Shown: in pieces, positions 1-9,910 of the stretch | Layout of the letters: every line of letters starts with the position of its first letter | Position numbering within the stretch: the first letter of the stretch is position 1 | Source of the DNA: Pyrenula massariospora | Lineage: Eukaryota; Ascomycota; Eurotiomycetes; Pyrenulales; Pyrenulaceae | NCBI GenBank assembly: GCA_021030905.1 | Contig: JAGFMI010000003.1 | Coordinates: 1,922,001 to 1,986,000, forward strand | Length of the DNA stretch: 64,000 bases | Reading direction: 5' to 3' | Translations under genes and position numbers: made by a program | The notes under the pieces: model-generated | Told to the model about the DNA's origin: nothing | What the model saw: only the letters and a program-made list of their open reading frames with translations | Database searches by the model: none

Positions 1-307
1 TCAAATTCCACCTTGAGACTGATGCGTGGCCGATGCTGTGTACAGTTCATGTCTAGGTTGTAGCTTAGGGCGACCCTAGGAAGCACTACGGTGAGCGGAA
101 TGGGAAAAAAGCTCCCCCGCACCCACCTCTGGCGCCTTGTGCAGCTTGCGGTAGCTCTAGAAATCCGGCTCCCCGACACGTCTGCGTATGATCAGGCTAT
201 AATGGATTTTTCAGCGCCTTGAATAAGGTAGGTCACAGCGATATGAGCTACCGCGCTGAGGCCATATAATTTACTTAATTTCTGTCCATACACTCTCAGG
301 CCCCGAA
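1..307. other. Window edge and GET1 upstream region
   Basis: No coding frame, RNA gene or repeat could be recognised. The last 60 bases directly before the GET1 start would contain its 5' leader. The tail of a neighbouring gene beyond the window edge cannot be excluded. Confidence 0.4.
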
Positions 308-1056
308 ATGGTCTCACTATTGGTCGTCGTTTTCCTGGTCCAGCTGGTGATCTATCTCATCAACACCATCGGGGCCAGCACGATCAACGACCTAGTACTC
401 CTTTCCCTACACGTCTTCTCAACAGTAAACTCACAAGGCTTATAGCTATGGCTTCTCTACCAAAAATTTCCCTTCGAGTCCTCCAAACACGCCGCCGAAC
501 AGTACCGCCTCCGCAACGATGTTCTCCGCCTCAAGCGAGAAATGAACGCCATCAGCTCTCAAGACGAATTCGCCAGGTGGGCCAAGATTCGTCGGCAACA
601 TGATAAAGTGCAGGCGGCTTATGATGAGAAGAGTATTTCCTCCAACACGCAATGAAAGTTTAAAACTTTGAGGCTGATCTATTTGGGATAGCTTCGGCTG
701 CCAAAGAGACGAGATCGTCGTTCGACATGGCTGCCAACGGAATACGATGGGCAAGCACGAATGGCGTGAGACTGTTTCTACAATTTTACCATACCAAGAC
801 GCCATTGTTCTGGTATCCGCCGGGGTGGATGCCGTGGTATGTTGAGAGAGTGCTGGCATTTCCGAGAGCGCCGAGGGGGAGCGTGAGCATACAGGTTTGG
901 GGGGCGGCGTGTGTCACCGTAATTGGGATCGCTGGGGAGTTGGTGGGATATGGTGTCACGAAATATACAGGCAAGCAAGACACAGCGGCGAGAAGACAAC
1001 CAATGGCTCAGGCAACTGGGAATGGAACCAGGGAAGGTGAGAAGAAGGATAGATGA
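308..1056 (+). CDS. get1: GET1, ER receptor subunit for tail-anchored protein insertion
   Basis: Exons 308-394, 446-632 and 692-1056 give 212 residues; introns are 51 and 59 bp. Get1 is the ER-membrane receptor that, with Get2, takes tail-anchored proteins from the Get3 ATPase. Seen: an N-terminal hydrophobic segment leading to TINDL-LWLLYQ across the first splice, then a charged coiled coil ([32 protein letters not shown]), the family's Get3-contacting region. Exon 3 holds two more hydrophobic segments with the conserved stretches [18 protein letters not shown] and [15 protein letters not shown]. Exon ends were chosen because only they join these conserved blocks without stops; a 21-bp intron at 425-445 was rejected as too short. 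The C-terminal tail is charged (GEKKDR). Length is normal for the family. The assignment is firm. Confidence 0.93.
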
Positions 1057-3271
1057 TTAGCGACTCGCACATACAAGAGGCAAACATATCAGATTTCAAT
1101 ATGCAAAATATTGTGTTGTTCATCAGAAGGATTCAATCGTCTTCGTCAATGGCAGTCATAAGACAGCCTAAGTGCTTGACTCTATTGATTGATAGATCAT
1201 CACTTGAACAGAGTTTGTAAGTTGTCCGGCCATGCTGACCAGGAATTCTCAAAGCAAAATGCTTCGCTGAGTCAAATCAAGCCCATTCTTTCCTTGCATG
1301 CCCTCCGCGCCTCGAGAATAAGCCCCATCGAGTTACACTATTTCCAGCTCCGGCGTTTCCACAAGAGGCAAGAAAAAGAGCAATCGCATATCTATCCAAT
1401 CACGACGAATGTCAAACCCAAGCTCCCCTATACCCCCAGGCTCCCTCTGCATCCCCAGTTTTTATATAATACCTCCCCATCCTCCTCCGAGCCCGCTATC
1501 AACCCCTCAAACCCTCCACCACACGAGAAGGCGCGGACTCATATCTTCGTCCATGTGGTCCCTCCGGCAGCGAGATGGCATCAGAGCGTCAGGCAGAAGC
1601 AGGGAGTGCAAACGGGTGAGGAGTCGGGTTGCGCAGGAAGAGTGGAAAGGGGAGTGGGCAGTTAGCCGCGGCGTGTGCTTTTATGGCGGCGCGTTTCCGC
1701 TGGCCTGGCAATGTTTTGCAGGAGGTCTGGGGACTTTCTCCCAAAGCTAAGTTGGTATGAGATGTCCAGAAGGACGATCTCTGTGCGTGAGCTTTGACTG
1801 CGATTCTTCGAGCGCGGAGGTCTAAGGACTTGGGAAAGACCTGTGTATGGAATTGAGGGAAGATTTGGACTTTGGATCTGTGAGCGAACGAGGCTATTCC
1901 TCAAGCAGGCTAGCGTCTTGAACAAAAATTCCCTTTTCTCATCGCTGGCGGACGGCAAACTCTAAAAAATGGCACTCTTCAGGTTAGACTGATTAAGTAA
2001 GTTGTCACTGTGCGACTGTTTGGTTCACGACTACCAATATCGAATCATCGTGGCAAAGCACCACTAATGCCCTGGAATTTCAGACTTTGATGCGTAATTC
2101 AATCGATCCATCATTTGAAGTGGCGTAAGGTTCCAACGACATCCCTTCCGAAGAATGAGACACCGAAGCAATTAGCGATGATGTTAGTGGGCTGTGATTT
2201 GATGTCTTCGACAGTGTCGCTCCTTCACAGTGGGGAATAGTCATTGGCGACGTGCCTCCCAGTGCCTGAAAGGCACAACGCGCCCCCATCCATGTCAACA
2301 ATTTTGCGGCGCTTGCGGCGTTCTGCAACGCCCGGTGCCTGCACGCGTCCCTCGATTGGCTATACCATCATGCTGTATCACATTATAGATATCGAATGGA
2401 TATTGCCTTCCTTACAATCTTGCACATCAATCTGCCAAGCGAGACTATGAGACAGAAGTCGTGGCCAACCCCCTACCAGATCATTAGCCGGTAGAGGGGG
2501 CCACGGCTTCTATCCCCCAGCCTCGAAAGATTATGGTCTTTGCGGCGTGGATACTGCTGAAATTTTGTTGCATTCCACCGGTGCAAGCCCTACCAACACC
2601 AAAGATCATCGAGGCGACTACAACGCGGCATAGCATTTTCACAAACTTGCTATCTAATGCCACATACATACAGTGATGGATTCCCAAGAGATGTGCCACC
2701 GCATCAAGAACTATTTCAATGCTGCACAAGGCCATTGATAATACGCTTGGATTTTATTTCTTTCCGTTATCGAATCGCGATTGAATTATTACTCGCAATT
2801 CGTTCCCTTAATCTCTGCTCTATTGCCATTGCGCTGGTGTATACCAGCAAGTATTACAGGTCTCAATTTCAAGTCTCGCCGCAGCTGTTAGTGGTCCTCT
2901 GTGGCCTCTTGTCGGGGTAATACCTTGCTCAATAAAGTCACCTGCAGATAGTGATCGCTGAAGAAATCGACGTCTTTGATTCACTTGAGAGATTTTGCAT
3001 ATCTTCAAGGCTGCCGAGACCTTGTTGAAGCTGCTTTGACCCGATGGAGTCTAAGAGACTCTACATGCGTCAAGAATTGTGAGCTCAAAGTACCTGTTTC
3101 AAACTCTTATGTATGTACTGTGCTACCAGCAGTGAGGATGCTTACTCATATCTTTGTTGTAGTATAGGGAGGTGATACGGTTTACCGTAAAGCAATTTCA
3201 ATTCCTGCTTTTTCAGTCCACAAACCACCAAAGGCGAGGTCGACTTAAACTCAAACTGATCCAACTCGACC
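1057..3271. other. Intergenic, 2.2 kb, no supported gene
   Basis: Several open frames occur (for example 1189-1665 plus and 1662-1958 minus), but they overlap each other on both strands, lack recognisable domains and are rich in low-complexity Pro/Ser codons from a pyrimidine-rich tract near 1400-1530. I see no tRNA, no inverted terminal repeat and no transposase motif. The final 100 bases are the promoter of the secreted peptide gene. Confidence 0.4.
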
Positions 3272-3550
3272 ATGCTCGCCGTTGACTACAAGCTTCTCAC
3301 CATTTTGGCGCTCTGTCTCCAGCCATTATTGGTTTCACCTACACCTAGTCTCCTAGCTAGCCCTAAAAGGGCTGACAACAAGCTGAAAAATCCGTGTGGC
3401 AAATGGTTCGATCAAGAGGGCTGCTCCAGTCAATGCTTCGTGGACATTGGACGTCATGAAACTCGTTTATGCATGGTGAATGCCTCAACAGACGGCCACG
3501 GTCCTCACCTAAAGCAATATTTTTGTAAGTGCGAGTCACCGTCCGACTGA
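3272..3550 (+). CDS. Small secreted cysteine-rich peptide precursor, CS-alpha-beta (defensin-like) spacing
   Basis: A 92-residue intronless frame with a good start context (cgaccATGctc). Residues 1 to about 23 form a hydrophobic signal peptide. A Lys-Arg at 32-33 is a likely Kex2 cleavage site, leaving a mature peptide of about 59 residues. That peptide contains exactly six cysteines (42, 51, 55, 67, 85, 87) spaced C-x8-C-x3-C-x11-C-x17-C-x-C. The CxxxC plus final CxC arrangement is the signature of the cysteine-stabilised alpha-beta fold shared by defensins. A GTAAGT overlaps the CxC codons, but the only nearby acceptor would give an intron of about 36 bp and destroy the CxC, so I keep it unspliced. 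Function (antimicrobial, signalling or effector) is inferred from fold class only; no specific family was recognised. Confidence 0.65.
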   Translation: MLAVDYKLLTILALCLQPLLVSPTPSLLASPKRADNKLKNPCGKWFDQEGCSSQCFVDIGRHETRLCMVNASTDGHGPHLKQYFCKCESPSD

Positions 3551-4368
3551 TCCCAGGGTGTCTGCCGTTGTGTTTGATTGCTGTTAACCTCATCACGGTC
3601 TTGGGTTGTGTGGAGAATGGAGAGATGCCCCCTGGCGGGTGTATCTGTTCTGGTTTCTTGCTCTGAGGGCTTCTGTGGTTTTTGAGCTTCGCCGCGGGAT
3701 ATTACACGTGGGTTCGGCTGTAAAGTGCTGTTCCCACATCCGCTGCTAGCTTATTACTTGAATATGGTGTGGATGGGCTGGTTTCTACCTGCGATGTTCG
3801 ATAGTCTTTGGTAATTTCAATTTTCTCTCTGCTAAGACCTCAAACGTTTCGTGTAGAGGGAACTGCCATCCTCTCAGTCTTCTTAAATACTTTGAAAAGA
3901 GGCTTCAAGTCAAATACACCGTGTGGCAGGCATCGCTAGACTGAGATCGGCTGCTGGGGGACAATAAGAAACGCAGATGCGAACACCAGAGGAGGGCAGC
4001 TTTTCCAGACCTTTGGGGGTGCATCTGCAACGATTACTACTCGAAGATTCTATTTGATGATGAGATTGAGCACTAAGGTACTTGAACACCATTTCAGCCG
4101 CGCCTTCAAGCGCGTATGCCAGCGGCGAATGCTAGCAAGTGGTCTCTTTCAAGATTTCGGTCCATTAACATGCTGTTTCCAAGAGGATTTCTGAGCTACC
4201 ATGGATACTACTCTCGCCGCATCTCGCTGTAGAAGCATTGATATTAGCATCGCAATTAGCTCCTAGATTGCTGTATGAATTACTTTGAGCAACAGCCTTC
4301 TGCTTGAATCTGAGAAGTCTTTCCACGGGGCCTCTCAAAGACCTACATGCCGCGAGATATCACACATG
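3551..4368. other. Intergenic, about 0.8 kb
   Basis: No supported gene. The frame at 3910-4092 (minus) is short and has no recognisable motif. The interval lies between the peptide gene and the 3' end of the minus-strand PY-motif gene, so it should hold the downstream regions of both. Confidence 0.4.
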
Positions 4369-5388
4369 CTAGTCTTTAGCACCCCTCTTTTGGCTGCCTT
4401 CACCGGCAGCAGCAAGATTCTCACTCCGACCCTCCTCCTGAACAATCACCAACCACAGCGTCTCCTCCCCCAGCTCCAGCGCACCACTCGCCGCCTCCCT
4501 CTCCACCTCCACCTCCTCAACCACCTCCCTCAGCGCCCCCATCTGCCCCTCCGCCCCCTCCCCCGCCCCTCTCCTCGCAATCTCCAAAATCCGGGATCCT
4601 GTCATCCCCACCAATCCCCCCAACTCCCCCGTATCCACCAGCAACCCCCTCAACCCCCTCCCCCCGAACCACTCCCCATTCGCCACCTGCACATACGCCT
4701 CCGCCCTTTCCCTCGGCGTCAACGGCCTCCTCGTCACCGCGCCCGCCGCCGCAAACGGCAACCGCACCGCGTGCACCGCGGCGCTGACCGCGGTTACTAC
4801 CGGGAGCGTGATGGAGCCCCCCACGACGCTGAGCGCGGTGCCGGGCACGTTCTTGTCGCGCGCGTTGGTGGCGATGTTGCGCCCCACGGACTTCGCATGG
4901 TTGGCAACGGTCTTGGTGAAAGAAGCAGCGGGCCCGCCAAGGTGTTTGGCGACGGAGGCGGCGTGGGCGAGGGCGCGGGAGGAGACGGTGGCGGTGAGGA
5001 AGGCGGTGAGGGTGGAGAGGAAGGAGAGGAAGGTTGTTGGGGGGATGCCGCGGGAGAGCAGGGAGGGGGAGGAGGCGGGGAGGAAGGGGGAGGAGGGGGT
5101 GGGGCTGGTTTGGGGGATGGCGATGGGGCGGCGGATTGGGGTTGATGATGATGCTGTGTAAGGGGGGAGTTCGGATTCGGGGGGGAAGTTGAAGGGTGAG
5201 GTTATCGTTGGGCCGGTGGCCAGGGGCTTGGAGGATTTTTCCGCGTGTGCTTGAGCGCTGTTTTGAGCGCTGGACTCGACGGGGCCGGTAGAGGGTCCTG
5301 GAGCGCCGTCTTCATATGCTGGGGGGGCATCGTCGTTTTCTTCGGCATTGTTCTTGGATTCTAATGCAGCTTCTTTCTCATTTCCCAT
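4369..5388 (-). CDS. Conserved-looking fungal protein with PY motifs, function unknown
   Basis: Single-exon frame of 339 residues starting MGNEKEAALESK. The N-terminal third is acidic and Pro/Ser-rich, with PPAY (APPAYEDG) and LPPY (ELPPYTAS), both matching the PPxY/LPxY ligand of WW domains such as those of Rsp5/NEDD4 ligases. The middle (about residues 115-240) has a hydrophobic patch FLSFLSTLTAFLTATVSS followed by Ala/Val-rich helices (SVVGGSITLPVVTAVSAAVHAVRLPF), possibly membrane-associating. A basic TRRPLTPRERAEAY stretch and a Gly-rich region follow, then a Glu-rich coil. I did not recognise the family. Being an Rsp5 adaptor or substrate is inference from the PY motifs only. Coding is supported by length, a single ATG-to-stop frame and strongly biased third positions. 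Confidence 0.6.
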   Translation of the reverse strand: MGNEKEAALESKNNAEENDDAPPAYEDGAPGPSTGPVESSAQNSAQAHAEKSSKPLATGPTITSPFNFPPESELPPYTASSSTPIRRPIAIPQTSPTPSSPFLPASSPSLLSRGIPPTTFLSFLSTLTAFLTATVSSRALAHAASVAKHLGGPAASFTKTVANHAKSVGRNIATNARDKNVPGTALSVVGGSITLPVVTAVSAAVHAVRLPFAAAGAVTRRPLTPRERAEAYVQVANGEWFGGRGLRGLLVDTGELGGLVGMTGSRILEIARRGAGEGAEGQMGALREVVEEVEVEREAASGALELGEETLWLVIVQEEGRSENLAAAGEGSQKRGAKD

Positions 5389-5968
5389 CTTGTCTCGAGC
5401 GAAGATCTGTTCGTTGGGTGCTGCGTTTGATAAACAAGAACGTTGACAACAGGGAATTCAAAGTCTTTGAATAGCTACGGGATATTTGTCCCGAACTCAC
5501 GCTGCAAAGCTGTTCGTCAAGAATAAGCGACAAATGAAATCAAAAAATTTTCCACAGTCCTTTGGTTTCCCTTTAAGTAATTTATTGTAATCACGCTGTA
5601 CTTTTGGTGGCTTTCCTAGATAGACAGCACCGCCACGCGGCTGACGAGCTCCAGCTCTTAGCGCGACATCTCGCCTTGAGAACGCCTTGAGAAAAGATCC
5701 TTGGCGTCTCACAGAGGCAGCAATTCCATGCTATCAGAATTAGGAAACCAATGCGATGAGGCAACCATTGCGAAGCAACGTCATTGTGGCACCTTTGCAT
5801 TCGGAGGTCCGCGAGGACTCGACATTTGGCTCTTTGGCCCCCAGTCACCAGGAACAAGGCAATTTCAGATCTGAATAAGGCTAGGCCAGAAACCTTAAAA
5901 AATAATCGTGTTTTCTTCCTAGTTCAAAAATGCTCCTACGAAGTACGTAGTTGAGCCAAAAAGACAAA
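5389..5968. other. Intergenic, promoter side of the PY-motif gene
   Basis: Small frames (5497-5712 and 5591-5857, minus) have no recognisable domain. The stretch runs from the PY-motif gene start to the 3' side of the 5S gene. Confidence 0.4.
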
Positions 5969-6087
5969 ACATACAACAGCAGGTATTCGCTGGTGGTCAC
6001 CCACCCAACTACTAACCTGCCGGCGCGTGGCTTAAGTACGGCTGAGCGAACGGGAAGCCCTGTTCTCCACGCCCTATGGTCGTATGT
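5969..6087 (-). rRNA. 5S ribosomal RNA
   Basis: About 119 nt on the minus strand, beginning ACATACGACCATAGGG and ending CTGTTGTATGT. The first nine bases pair with the last nine (helix I, one G-U). Internal landmarks of fungal 5S are present: AACAGGGCTTCCCG, the internal-promoter stretch AGCCGTACTTAAGCC, GGTTAGTAGTTGGGTGG and GTGACCACCAGCGAATA. T-rich sequence just after the 3' end would terminate RNA polymerase III. Pairs GCGTGG/CCACGC and CAGG/CCTG are preserved as complementary pairs, suggesting an intact gene and not a pseudogene. It is a dispersed single copy between protein genes, as usual in Pezizomycotina. Confidence 0.95.
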
Positions 6088-6158
6088 ATAAAATCGACAT
6101 TAAAATGCAAAACATATTACTTTTGTGAGGGAGCAGAGGAGCAAATCCGTCGATTCAA

Positions 6159-6164
6159 CCGAGG
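6159..6164. promoter_or_regulatory. CCGAGG motif upstream of the isomerase gene
   Basis: CCGAGG (reverse complement CCTCGG) lies about 250 bp before the start of the enoyl-CoA isomerase-like gene. CCTCGG is the core recognised by the fatty-acid regulators FarA/FarB in Aspergillus. The same motif occurs twice at a similar distance before FOX2 in this window. A single 6-mer is weak on its own; the shared placement is the argument. Confidence 0.35.
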
Positions 6165-6415
6165 TCTCTTTCAGTCAAGGTCCCCCGCACAACGATCCAG
6201 AGTCAATTGGAGAAAGCTAACCAGCAAACTGATAATGGAAGCGTTCTTGCAGCGGTTTCGTGAAGTATCTTCTTTAGCTCCTCAAATTATAAATATAAAA
6301 TTTTCCCCTACGAAGCATGCAATCGAGGTCTTAGAATCAAATTCAATACGTCAAAGAAAACTCCATAGTTAATAGCTGGTCGGACATAAACCAGACTATC
6401 TGCATCTTCGCCACC

Positions 6416-7162
6416 ATGCCTGCAATTACTACCTTCCCTGACCTTACCATCGCTCGTGCAGACCCTCCAGATCTGAACATCTACATCATAACCTTAAAGC
6501 GCGACCCGGAAAACCGCCTCACACCCCCCTTCGCCCAAGCCATAATCTCCGCCCTCCGCCACATCGAGACCCTCATCCCGCCCAATTCTCCCGGGTGCGT
6601 CATCATCCGCGGATCCGACATGAAATTCTGGAGCACCGGTCTCGACCTGGACGAGTCGAGCCGCAACCCGACCGCCAACGCGGACGGCTTCTACCCGCTC
6701 GTCGCGTGTCTCTTGGACTACCCCTATCCGACCATCGCCATGCTCACCGGGCACACGTTTGGCGGCGCGGTGCCGTTTGCCCTGGCGTGTGATTACCGGG
6801 TCATGAACAGGCGGAGGGGGTTTGTGTCCATGCCGCCGGTGGATCTGGGGTTGCATTTTGACGGGATCGGGAGTTTGCCGCAGGCGAAGCTCGGGGCGAG
6901 GGTGGCGAGGAAGATGTTGTTGGAGGCGCATCGGTGGACGGGGACGGAGGCTGTGGCAGATGGCGTCGTGGATGAGGTGTGTGAGCCGGATGAGTTGGAG
7001 AGGAGGTGCGTCGAGGTGGCGAGGCGGGTAGCGCCAAAGGCAAGGATGGGTGTGTATGGGCTTTTGAGGACGGAGTTGTGGGGTGAGGCCGTGGAGAAGT
7101 TTAGGCGGATCAGCTATGTGCACTCGAAGAGGGTTGGGACAGAGGCGAAAGCAAAGATTTGA
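6416..7162 (+). CDS. Enoyl-CoA isomerase/hydratase (crotonase) family protein, probably peroxisomal
   Basis: Intronless, 248 residues, start context gccaccATGcc. The crotonase fold is seen in GCVIIRGSDMKFWSTGLDL (about 60-78, oxyanion-hole strand and loop), then TIAMLTGHTFGGAVPFALACDYRVM (about 108-132, second oxyanion-hole region), and VDLGLHFDGIGSLPQAKLG. It lacks the paired Glu residues of true hydratases at the usual places and most resembles delta3,delta2-enoyl-CoA isomerases, which shift double bonds of unsaturated fatty acids for beta-oxidation. The C-terminus is AKI, a variant type-1 peroxisomal signal known from yeast beta-oxidation enzymes. A CCGAGG motif lies about 250 bp upstream. 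Codons switch sharply from C-ending to G-ending near 6750. Exact substrate is not fixed by sequence. Confidence 0.85.
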   Translation: MPAITTFPDLTIARADPPDLNIYIITLKRDPENRLTPPFAQAIISALRHIETLIPPNSPGCVIIRGSDMKFWSTGLDLDESSRNPTANADGFYPLVACLLDYPYPTIAMLTGHTFGGAVPFALACDYRVMNRRRGFVSMPPVDLGLHFDGIGSLPQAKLGARVARKMLLEAHRWTGTEAVADGVVDEVCEPDELERRCVEVARRVAPKARMGVYGLLRTELWGEAVEKFRRISYVHSKRVGTEAKAKI

Positions 7163-7324
7163 AATGATGCTGGCGCCGAATGTGGTATTAAGTCTTGATA
7201 AGCTTGGTCTAGGCTTTCATCGTCTCTTGGAGTGTGAGTTCATCTCATATAAAAAGAGCCCGGCTTCAGCCGTATTATTAGCTTCTAAGACAAACTCTCT
7301 AATTAAGTTTGTTGCCGACTGTAG

Positions 7325-9271
7325 TCACACATATTCATCTCTTGTCGTTATAGGAGTTCCATGCCCACCTGGTCTCATCGTCATCACAACTCTGTGCTTC
7401 TGCAATTCGCTAGGTCGCTCCGGGCTTATGCCTGCATTATAGACTCGTCTCTCCTCTGGTACCAACTGGAAAGCTTTCGCAGCGCTATAACAGTCGTTCC
7501 AAACAAGGCCGGCCTCCTCAATTTCGATCACTCTCTGCGCGGCTCTGGAGTCAAGACTGCTGTCCCAGAGGCCCTCTCGCCGAGGTGAGCAACGCAGGAG
7601 CATGAGTGCCTTGTGGCGGATAACATGGTGACGGCATTTGATGGCAGTCCAATACAGGGGTGGCACAGTCCCCATTTCGAAGGAGAACATGGTGTCGTCA
7701 TCAATGATAGCTGATGATAGATCTACAACCGCTTCAAAATCCGCAAGATAGGCGTCGAAGGCAACTTCGTAGATTGCGTAGCAAGTCCCAAGGAAAATTG
7801 ACGCAATTCGCTGATGAATCTGGAGAACACGCGCACCTCGAAGGAGTGAAGGGGACAGCCTGTTTAGGTTCGCCCACAGAAAGCAGTTGAACGATGCTGT
7901 CCACTGAGAGAACAGGCTCTCAAGTTGCTCTTTGATAGTCGGCGGAGGAAAAACGTGCGATGGGTCAAATCGACCAGGTCTGCATCGGCGACTGAATGCA
8001 AATGTTTGAGTCAAAAGCACCGTCAGCACATTTCGGGCTTCTTGGATACTGTTGAAACAGCCTGGGATTGACACTCGAGAAAGATCATCACTATGCGGGA
8101 GTAGCTCAAACAATGGCTGTCCGAAGAAAGCAGCCAAGATGCCCAGTCGAGAGAAAATTGGCAAAATAATATCCTTCTCGATCGAAGGCGGTATTCGGAA
8201 CACTGAAGAGATTTTTGTCGACCCATCAATTTCTCGATGATTTGTGATCACTTCGTCGGAGTACGTGGGGACGGGGCCAGACGAACTTAGAATTTTGGCG
8301 ATACATCCGCCAAATGGAGTCGAATCTCTTGAAGAGATGGACTCACTATAGCCAGATAGTCGTGGTGAACAGATCCTTTCTTTCGTTTGGGATTCCAATC
8401 GATACTGATGGAGCATGCGGATGCCATTGCCTAGATGCATTAGAGCAGAGTCATTATTACCTAGCAAGTACTCGAGCGTAATGAACAAAAGGCACGTGAT
8501 TAACATGGCCTCATGCGAAATCGAAGAAGCAGAGTTTCTGGCCAAAGAGCATTTGATAGCTTGATTATAGTGATCCAGAAGAAATTTGCTATCCGGAGGT
8601 GTTACACGTAAATGTGAGCTTGACTCTCGTTGAGGCACAGTAATCGCCTCAAATTGCTCATGCGTGTAGCTCACGGCAACCATTGCATGTCGTACTGCCG
8701 GATCCGCAAGACTGGCCTGAAGGAGTAATTCCTGCCAGAAAGGCGCATCAAAAGGACCAGCCAGAACATGAGCCGAACGGCAGCGGAAGAAGTCCAAGCA
8801 TCGGTATTCCTCTACCGAGGCGTCTGGTAGCAGGCGCGGCGCAGCCTGAACAAGTACGCTGGCTGGTGCAAGAGCTCTGGACGCTGCAAAGCGTCTAGCA
8901 TCTGCAGGATCTTTCCGATACCCATCACATGTACGTCCAGTGGAGGTGCAGCGGGAACACGACGGGCGTTCCTAGTGGTAGGTTAGCGAGCATTCTCTTA
9001 CCCAGGTGTGCCATGGGCAGAGCAAGGACAGAAAATGTTGCGGCTGAGCTGCAAAACTGATAGTGATATACGGCAGCAGAAGCTCGCCGTGGATTAGGCC
9101 TACTTCTGTACACTTGACGTGACGAATACTGCTGTTAGGTTAGTTACGGCTTGAGAGTGTCGAGACGATAAGCACGTACATGCACGTTATGCAACCGTGC
9201 TTTGACTTTGGAACACCCTTGCGTCTTCTTTTGACCGGCTTTTCTGTCGCAGGAAATGTGGACTGTGTCAT
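7325..9271 (-). CDS. Zn2Cys6 fungal transcription factor 1
   Basis: Exons (minus) 9271-9180, 9128-9104 and 8971-7325 give 587 residues; introns 9129-9179 (51 bp) and 8972-9103 (132 bp) both fall inside the zinc cluster. Splicing restores the canonical binuclear cluster: KHGCITC, IRHVKC, PSCSRC and GRTCDGY, spacing C-x2-C-x6-C-x6-C-x2-C-x6-C, preceded by basic KRRRK. The rest is the fungal-specific regulatory domain: FWQELLLQASLADPAVRHAMVAVSYTHEQFE and later TAIKCRHHVIRHKALMLL. Within the long third exon the zinc cluster half precedes a TTG often taken as a start; the real start is the ATG at 9271. It is tail-to-tail with the isomerase gene (162 bp). Targets are unknown. It belongs to the same subfamily as the regulators at 14891 and 47550. 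Confidence 0.88.
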
Positions 9272-9910
9272 TGGTTATCTTAGTCAAGGATGTTGGACAT
9301 CATCTCGTCTTCGTTTTAGGTGAGGGGTGGGGCTTCGGGCTTGAGGGATGAGCTTAACGATCCTGATGCAATACTGTGACAACCTTCTCAGATTAAGTCT
9401 CCAAAGACGCGGAAACGAGGATTTTCAGCTACACTCAAGCAATTATGAAAGAGGTTCATGAGAATTTGAGAATTTACGTTGCATTCACCATGGCTGTTTC
9501 AGGGTGAATTCTATTTTCTATCTTACACCTCCTATTTGACGATGCCAAGTGTTGGGGGCCATCTTCCGACCATTTTCAGAAGCGCTATCGGTTCATAGCA
9601 CAAGGGAAGACAAAGATCAACCTTCACAGAGAAATACCCGAAATGGATTCCTATTCGCCCGTGTACACCTGATTTCGTCTGAACATTTCCTAGTCGAAAC
9701 ATGGTCAAAGCTTTTTGCGGCGAGATGCTCTTTGGACGGGGACAGACACGATGCAGATACCGGCGCCGCGGTTAGGGAAAATTCCAAGAACACAGTGCCA
9801 ATTGTGTAGCCAAAACTTAGGTATTTCGTCAACATTGTTTCCCCAAGCATCGCAACAAGGCACAACCTTCCTCTGCGACTGTTCATAGCAGCAAATTATG
9901 TGCCACTTCA
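9272..9910. other. Intergenic between regulator 1 and RTA1-like protein 1
   Basis: Promoter side of regulator 1 and downstream side of the RTA1-like gene. The overlapping frames at 9549-9926 show no domain. No RNA gene seen. Confidence 0.4.

Noticed and set aside
425-445. 21-bp GT-AG interval in GET1
   Set aside because: Too short to splice and it leaves a non-conserved insert; the 51-bp intron 395-445 joins the conserved TINDL and LWLLYQ exactly.
1189-1750. Overlapping plus-strand frames of 113-158 codons
   Set aside because: Low-complexity Pro/Ser/Arg translation from a pyrimidine-rich tract, two frames open at once, no domain.
3514-3553. Possible intron (GTAAGT to CCCAG) at the end of the secreted peptide gene
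   Set aside because: The intron would be only about 36 bp and would remove the conserved CxC; the unspliced frame is better.
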